DNA from: Novosphingobium capsulatum NBRC 12533
GTDB lineage: Bacteria > Pseudomonadota > Alphaproteobacteria > Sphingomonadales > Sphingomonadaceae
Reading direction: 5' to 3'
DNA length: 64,000 nucleotides
Assembly: GCF_001598375.1 (NCBI RefSeq)
Contig: NZ_BCYV01000021.1
Location: 1-64,000, forward strand
The notes below the pieces were generated by a model. It was not told the origin of the DNA. It was given only the letters and a program-made list of their open reading frames with translations, and did no database searches. A program made the translations under genes and the position numbers. This document shows, one piece after another, positions 59,215-64,000 of the stretch (position 1 is the first letter of the stretch; every line of letters begins with the position of its first letter).

Positions 59215-60401
59215 TGACCCGCATCCTCACGCCGCTGGTGAGCGCGATCGCCCTTTTCGCTGCCGCGCCCGCCTTTGCCCAGGATCATTCAATGCACGGC
59301 ATGCCCGGCATGGCGCCGCCGGGCGAGGTGCCGCCGGCGCAGGAGAAAAAGAAGGACAAGGCCGCCGCGCCGCGCCCCAAGCCCGCTACCAGGCCGCGCG
59401 CTCAGAAACCAGCGCCGGGCACCATGCCGGCAATGGACCATTCGCAGGACCAGGCCAGTCCTGCGCCACAGGCAGATGCCGCCGGTCAACCGCAACCCGC
59501 TGCTCCCGCGATGGCGGAGATGCCGGGCATGGACCACTCCCGGCATCAGGACGGCGCGATGCCGGACATGCCCGGGATGGACCATTCGCAGCATGGCCAG
59601 ACCGCCATGCCCGGAACCTCCGCCATGCCCGGCATGCAAATGACCGGCACGGCGCTTCCGGCCGGCAATGCGCCCCCGCCGCCTCCCCCCAGCGACCACT
59701 TCGCCGATCGTGATTTTCCCGGCGCCGAGATGGCGCGCTCACGCGACATCATGATGAAGGACAGCGGCGGCAACAATTTCGGGCAGGTGCTGCTCAACCT
59801 GTTCGAGTATCAAGCGCATAGCGGTCGCGATGGCTATCGCTGGGATGGCGAAGGCTTTTACGGCGGCGATATCAACCGGCTCTGGCTCAAGAGCGAGGGC
59901 GAAGGCGAGTTCGGCCGCGGCATCGACAGCGCGGAGGTGCAGGTGCTCTATAGCCGGGCCATCGACCCCTATTTCAATCTTCAGGGCGGTATCCGCCAGG
60001 ACTTCGGCCGCGGGCCCGACCGCACTTACGCGACGGTCGGCGTCGAGGGCCTGGCTCCCGGCATGTTCGAAGTCGAAGGCGCGCTGTTCCTCTCGACCAA
60101 GGGCGATGTTCTGGGCCGGGTCGAGGGCTATTACGACCAGCGCATTACCCAGCGCCTGATCTTGCAGCCGCGCGCCGAGGTCAATTTCGCCGCGCAGGAT
60201 ATTCCGGAGAACGACATCGGTTCGGGGCTGGTCAACATAGAGCTCGGCGCGCGCCTGCGCTATGAGTTCAGCCGCCAGTTCGCACCTTACATCGGCGTTT
60301 CCTATCTGCGCAAAGCCGGAGACACGGCGCGGCTGTCGAGGCTTGCGGGCGAGGACGTCCACGCCACCAGCTTCGTCGCCGGCATCCGCTTCTGGTTCTA
60401 G
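59214..60401 (+). CDS. copB: CopB-type outer-membrane copper-resistance protein
   Basis: A 395-residue protein. Signal peptide (LVSAIALFAAAPAFAQ), then a Met/His-rich, Pro-rich 150-residue region (SMHGMPGM, MAEMPGMDHS, MPDMPGMDHSQH), then a CopB beta-barrel (about 165-395) ending VAGIRFWF with a terminal Phe. It may bind or limit copper at the outer membrane. It is coupled to copA. Confidence 0.93.
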   Translation: MTRILTPLVSAIALFAAAPAFAQDHSMHGMPGMAPPGEVPPAQEKKKDKAAAPRPKPATRPRAQKPAPGTMPAMDHSQDQASPAPQADAAGQPQPAAPAMAEMPGMDHSRHQDGAMPDMPGMDHSQHGQTAMPGTSAMPGMQMTGTALPAGNAPPPPPPSDHFADRDFPGAEMARSRDIMMKDSGGNNFGQVLLNLFEYQAHSGRDGYRWDGEGFYGGDINRLWLKSEGEGEFGRGIDSAEVQVLYSRAIDPYFNLQGGIRQDFGRGPDRTYATVGVEGLAPGMFEVEGALFLSTKGDVLGRVEGYYDQRITQRLILQPRAEVNFAAQDIPENDIGSGLVNIELGARLRYEFSRQFAPYIGVSYLRKAGDTARLSRLAGEDVHATSFVAGIRFWF

Positions 60402-60491
60402 GATCGGGACAGCTGATGGCGGGGGCGAACAAGAGAGCGGGGCGTTACACTCATACCCAGGTCGGCCGGCGCCGAACGAAGGAGATACGCC

Positions 60492-60965
60492 ATGGACCAT
60501 TCGTCCCACATGAACACCCGGAAGATGGGTGCCTATTGGAGCCTTGCCGTTCAGACCGTCATCAGCGGCGTCATCATGTATCTGGTGATGTTCGTCATGA
60601 TCGACGGGCTCGACAGCTTCTACAACAACCTCAACATGCTCTACATGACGCTGATGATGGTCGCACCGATGGTGGTGCTGATGATCCTCGCCATGCGACA
60701 CATGTTCGTGTCGAAGGCCGCCAACATCGCGCTGATCGCCGCGTCGCTGGTCGCCTTCTTGGGCAGCTTCGCGTTCATCCGCACGCAGACCACGATCGGC
60801 GACACGGCCTTTCTGCGCTCGATGATCCCGCATCATTCCGGGGCGATCCTGATGTGCCAGGAAGCAAAGCTCAGCGATCCGGAAGTCATCCGGCTTTGCG
60901 AAGCGATCAAGCGCTCGCAGCGGCAGGAAATCGACGAGATGAAGGCCATACTCGCGCGGCGCTGA
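60492..60965 (+). CDS. DUF305 membrane protein
   Basis: A 157-residue protein with three helices (about 18-38, 48-66, 74-95) and the DUF305 end FLRSMIPHHSGAILMCQEA...IKRSQRQEIDEMKAIL. The HHSGA and Met residues are probable metal ligands, and such proteins occur with copper genes. It begins with MDHSSHM. It lies 90 bases after copB on the same strand, either in its operon or with its own promoter. Confidence 0.87.
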   Translation: MDHSSHMNTRKMGAYWSLAVQTVISGVIMYLVMFVMIDGLDSFYNNLNMLYMTLMMVAPMVVLMILAMRHMFVSKAANIALIAASLVAFLGSFAFIRTQTTIGDTAFLRSMIPHHSGAILMCQEAKLSDPEVIRLCEAIKRSQRQEIDEMKAILARR

Positions 60966-61024
60966 GTGGCACGGTCCGGCTACGCCCGGATACGTGCGCC
61001 CGGCCAGGCATGTGAGCCGGGACG

Positions 61025-62560
61025 ATGGTCGACACGAGGCGCGGGCCGGACGAGATTGCCAGGGAGGTGGTGCGGCTTGCGCCGTTGTTCCTGCGACAGG
61101 CTGGCGGCCACGTCCTGACGCTGCTCGATCCTTCCGGGATGGTGCTGAGCTATAATGAAGAAGGCGAGCGTGCCGAATGCTGGCCGCTCGATCGCGTCCT
61201 GGGACAGCCCCACGACCTGTTCTACCCGCCCGACGAGATTGCGGCGGGGCGTCCAGGCGCAGACCTGGCGGCCGCCCTTCACGAGGGCACGCTGGAGCGC
61301 GAAGCGTGGCGGGTCTGCGAGAATGGAGCGGAGTATCTCGCGCGCCTGACGATCAGCGCCCTGTTCGAAGGCGACGCACATCGAGGCTTTGCCTGCATCA
61401 GTCGCGATGTCACCGACGAGGCGGCGGTCCGGGCGTCGATCGAGACCCGCGAGCAGCATCTCCAGTCGATCCTGGCGACGGTGCCGGATGCGATGATCAT
61501 CATCGACGAGACCGGCGCCATCACATCCTTCAGCGCAGCGGCACAACGCCTTTTCGGCTACAGCGAAGCCGAGCTCGTCGGCCGCAACGTCTCCTGCCTT
61601 ATGCCCCAGCCCGATCGCGACCGGCATGACGAATATCTCGCGCATTATCTCCAGACCGGCGAGCGCCGGATCATCGGCCTCGGCCGCGTCGTGGTCGGCC
61701 AGCGCCGCGACGGCTCGACCTTCCCGATGCAGCTGTCGGTCGGCGAGGCCGGTGAAGACGGGCAGCGGTTGTTCACGGGCTTCATCCGGGATCTCACCGC
61801 CAAGGAGCAGGATGAGCTCAGGCTCAAGGAACTGCAGGCAGAGCTGGTCCATGTCTCCCGGCTGAGCGCGATGGGCACGATGGCTTCGACTCTTGCCCAC
61901 GAACTCAACCAGCCGCTTGCCGCGGTCGCGCTCTATCTCGAGACGATCCGCGACATGCTCGACGAGCGGGACGACGAACCCTTCGTGTCGCTGCGGTCGG
62001 TGATGGATGATGCCGCCCAGGAAACGCTGCGGGCCGGCCATATCGTCCGGCGCCTTCGCGATTTCGTCGCCCGCGGCGAGGTCGACAAGAGCCTCCACGA
62101 GCTGCCGCAGGTCATCGCCGAGGCGAGCCAGCTCGCGCTGGTCGGCGCACGCGAGCGCGGCATCCGCAGCTTCTTTGCGGTCGATCCCGCCGCGACGCTG
62201 GTCCTCGTCGACAGGGTGCAGATCCAGCAGGTGCTGGTCAACCTGATGCGCAATGCCATCGAGGCGATGGCGGAGTGTCCGGTTCGCGACCTCAAGGTGG
62301 CGACCAGGTTGCGCCCTGACGGGCTGATCGAGGTGACCGTGGAGGATACCGGCCCCGGCATCGCCGACGAGGTCCGCGAGCAGCTCTTCACGGCGTTCAA
62401 CTCGACAAAGGCCGACGGCATGGGCCTCGGCCTTTCGATCTGCCGGACCATCATCGAAGCGCATGGGGGCCGTATCTGGATGGAGCGCCCCGACCGCGGC
62501 GGCGCGCGCTTTCATTTTACCTTGATCCATGCGCGGGCGGAGGAGGAACATGGGGGATAG
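61025..62560 (+). CDS. fixL: FixL-like haem PAS sensor histidine kinase
   Basis: A 511-residue cytoplasmic kinase. Two PAS domains (about 20-130 and 140-260) precede the kinase. The second is the FixL haem PAS: proximal His201 (PDRDRHDEY) and distal Arg221 (IIGLGRVV) align with His200 and Arg220 of Bradyrhizobium FixL. The phospho-acceptor is His292 in LAHELNQPLAA, followed by N-box NLMRNAIEAM, DTGPGIAD and GMGLGLS. It should autophosphorylate at low oxygen. It overlaps fixJ by 11 bases. Confidence 0.95.
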   Translation: MVDTRRGPDEIAREVVRLAPLFLRQAGGHVLTLLDPSGMVLSYNEEGERAECWPLDRVLGQPHDLFYPPDEIAAGRPGADLAAALHEGTLEREAWRVCENGAEYLARLTISALFEGDAHRGFACISRDVTDEAAVRASIETREQHLQSILATVPDAMIIIDETGAITSFSAAAQRLFGYSEAELVGRNVSCLMPQPDRDRHDEYLAHYLQTGERRIIGLGRVVVGQRRDGSTFPMQLSVGEAGEDGQRLFTGFIRDLTAKEQDELRLKELQAELVHVSRLSAMGTMASTLAHELNQPLAAVALYLETIRDMLDERDDEPFVSLRSVMDDAAQETLRAGHIVRRLRDFVARGEVDKSLHELPQVIAEASQLALVGARERGIRSFFAVDPAATLVLVDRVQIQQVLVNLMRNAIEAMAECPVRDLKVATRLRPDGLIEVTVEDTGPGIADEVREQLFTAFNSTKADGMGLGLSICRTIIEAHGGRIWMERPDRGGARFHFTLIHARAEEEHGG

Positions 62561-63173
62561 ACGCGTCATCCATCTGGTCGACGACGAGGAGAGCATCCGC
62601 AAGGCGGCGAGCTTTGCGCTCAAGACCGCGGGCTACGACGTCGTGACCTATGCCTCGGGCGTGGAGTTTCTCAAGGAGGCGAAGTCGGCGGCCGTCGGCT
62701 GCGTCATCCTCGACGTGCGCATGCCCGAGATGGACGGTCTCGAGGTTCAGGCCGCCATGGCAGCACGCGGGGTCAACATGCCGGTCATCGTCCTGACCGG
62801 CCATGGCGACGTGTCGGTTGCGGTGCAGGCCATGAAAGGCGGCGCGGTCGACTTTCTCGAGAAACCCTTCGAGAAAGCCGCCCTGCTCGGCGCCGTCAGC
62901 CGCGCGTTCGCGCGTCTCGACGATGCCGACCTTCGTACCCTGGAAACGTCCGAAGCAGGGGTGCGGGTCGCTGCACTGACGCCCCGGGAGCGGGAAGTGC
63001 TCGAAGGGCTGGCCAACGGCCTGCCCAATAAGACGATCGCCTATGACCTGGGCTGTTCATCGCGAACGGTCGAGGTCCATCGCGCGAGCCTGATGGCCAA
63101 GCTCGAGGTCCGCAATTTGTCCGAAGCCCTGCGGATCGCCTTTGCCGCGGGCATGGGCCGCAAGCCGAAGTGA
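62550..63173 (+). CDS. fixJ: FixJ response regulator
   Basis: A 207-residue regulator from ATG 62550, with AGGAGGA upstream. The receiver has DD at 11-12, Asp55 (VILDVRMPEMDG) and Lys in FLEKP; the LuxR-type DNA-binding domain is LTPREREVLEGLANGLPNKTIAYDLGCSSRTVEVHRASLMAKL. It is paired with the FixL just upstream. Its effector is nearly the same as that of the orphan FixJ at 35687, so both may control the TAMGTAGAG promoters. Confidence 0.94.
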   Translation: MGDRRVIHLVDDEESIRKAASFALKTAGYDVVTYASGVEFLKEAKSAAVGCVILDVRMPEMDGLEVQAAMAARGVNMPVIVLTGHGDVSVAVQAMKGGAVDFLEKPFEKAALLGAVSRAFARLDDADLRTLETSEAGVRVAALTPREREVLEGLANGLPNKTIAYDLGCSSRTVEVHRASLMAKLEVRNLSEALRIAFAAGMGRKPK

Positions 63174-63180
63174 CTGCGAC

Positions 63181-63189
63181 CTCTACGTA
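63181..63189 (-). promoter_or_regulatory. TACGTAGAG box, candidate FixJ site
   Basis: On the minus strand this reads TACGTAGAG, embedded in the palindrome CTACGTAG (63183-63190), 8 bases after fixJ and 20 before the receiver gene. Identical to the box at 44834. Confidence 0.4.
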
Positions 63190-63209
63190 GCGACGGGACG
63201 AGGCGCGAT

Positions 63210-63662
63210 ATGCGATCGATGGTGCAATCGTCACACGGGTGTCCGCTTCTCGCAATGCCATCGGTCCGTTCCACTCAGCATGATGGCAGATACACCATCC
63301 TCGTCTCCGACGACGATCCCGGCGTGCGGCGTGGCCTCCAGCTGCTGCTGAGATCGCGCGGCTATGCCGTGTGGGGATATACGACCGGCCACGCGCTGTT
63401 GGCCGACCCCCGCGCGAAGGAGGCAGACTGCGTCATCCTCGACTATCGCATGCCCGACATCGACGGATTCGCGATGCTGCGTCACCTTCGCGAGATCGGA
63501 TGGTCGGGACGCGCCATCATGATCTCAGGCTTTCACGACACGCTGCTGGCCTGGCGGGCCGCCGAGGCGGGCTTCGATCACGTTCTCGCAAAGCCGTTGA
63601 TCGGCAGGGCTTTGCTCGATGCGTTGGACCGGCACCGCGCCGAGACGCTTCGAAAGCATTGA
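63210..63662 (+). CDS. Single-domain response regulator (receiver only)
   Basis: A 150-residue protein (ATG 63210, or 63255 which would leave 135). The receiver has SDDDPGVRRG, phospho-acceptor Asp78 in VILDYRMPDIDG and LAKPL near the end; no output domain follows. It could divert phosphate from FixL or adjust its output, like other stand-alone receivers beside FixL-FixJ. Confidence 0.88.
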   Translation: MRSMVQSSHGCPLLAMPSVRSTQHDGRYTILVSDDDPGVRRGLQLLLRSRGYAVWGYTTGHALLADPRAKEADCVILDYRMPDIDGFAMLRHLREIGWSGRAIMISGFHDTLLAWRAAEAGFDHVLAKPLIGRALLDALDRHRAETLRKH

Positions 63663-63723
63663 ACTGTGGCAACCTGCCCCCGGCGGCCTCAGCCCTGCGC
63701 GATGTGGACAGCGGTCAGCGACG

Positions 63724-64000
63724 TCAAAGCCAGTGGTTGCGTTTGAACCGGATGTAGAGTCCGATGCAGACCGCAGCGATGACGCCGAGGATGACGAAAT
63801 ATCCCCACTGCGTCTTCAGTTCGGGCATATTCTCGAAGTTCATCCCGTAGATCCCGGCAATCGCGGTAGGCACCGCGAGGATCGCGGCCCAGGCGGCGAG
63901 CTGACGCGTGATCGCACCCTGGCGCTGCTGTTCGAGCAGGTGACTCGCCTCGAACACCGAGATCAGGATGTCGCGGATGCCGGTGATGGCGCTCTCAACC
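63724..64000 (-). CDS. CorA-family magnesium/cobalt transporter, 5' part outside window
   Basis: The last 92 or so residues are visible. They contain the coiled-coil end, the pore signature IYGMNFENMPEL and a second helix (YFVILGVIAAVCIGLYIRF) before the basic end KRNHWL. The frame stays open to base 64000. This is the C-terminal membrane domain of CorA, a divalent-cation channel. Confidence 0.9.
   Translation of the reverse strand, partial: VESAITGIRDILISVFEASHLLEQQRQGAITRQLAAWAAILAVPTAIAGIYGMNFENMPELKTQWGYFVILGVIAAVCIGLYIRFKRNHWL

Noticed and set aside
60980..62623. Minus-strand frame of 547 residues
   Set aside because: Antisense to fixL, which is conserved along its whole length.

Overview
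The window looks like GC-rich alphaproteobacterial DNA, most likely from a sphingomonad. That placement is inferred from a FixL/FixJ pair, a haem-type FixL, an F-type conjugation operon and the overall gene style; no rRNA or tRNA is present to confirm it. Two accessory blocks lie side by side, with a gene-poor stretch at about 29.2-29.6 kb between them.

Block 1 (1 to about 29.2 kb) is part of a conjugative plasmid or integrative conjugative element. The left end stacks three toxin-antitoxin modules on the minus strand: a RES toxin with its Xre/MbcA-type antitoxin, AbiEi/AbiEii, and MqsR/MqsA. A near-complete F-type type IV secretion operon then runs on the minus strand from 23.6 down to 4.3 kb: pilin traA, traL, traE, traK, traB, dsbC, traV, traC, a small membrane gene, trbI, an S26 peptidase, traW, another small membrane gene, traU, trbC, traN, a small ORF, traF, traH and traG. 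Genes overlap by a few bases throughout, so this is one transcriptional unit. Its leader carries four GC hairpins in an exact 22-bp period. Right of the operon are an XRE-like regulator, a lytic transglycosylase, a DUF1173-like protein, a small SGNH protein, an HxlR regulator and several unknowns. No relaxase or coupling protein is visible here.

Block 2 (29.6-64 kb) is a metabolic and metal-resistance island. It holds a beta-CASP metallo-beta-lactamase / type 2 thymidine (or AMP) phosphorylase / PRPP synthase operon; an orphan FixJ; oleate hydratase; a complete N-ATPase operon (atpDCQRBEFAG) with a Na+-type c subunit; a phasin facing a PHA synthase / MaoC-Pta / acetate kinase / FabI operon; and a FixL-FixJ-receiver cluster. 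The FixL keeps both haem-pocket residues, so low oxygen probably governs the energy genes. A TAMGTAGAG box recurs in three intergenic regions and resembles a FixJ site.

Inside block 2 sits a copper module: a P1B ATPase with a CueR-type regulator and MerR-type promoter, a methyltransferase, CopD and CopC on the minus strand, then a CnrY/X/H-like anti-sigma/sensor/ECF sigma set, CopA, CopB and a DUF305 protein on the plus strand. Three promoters (copC, cnrY-like and copA) share GGG[GT][GT]-N11-CTGCGTATT with identical spacing, which strongly suggests that the ECF sigma factor drives the periplasmic copper genes. The right edge cuts a CorA-family transporter.
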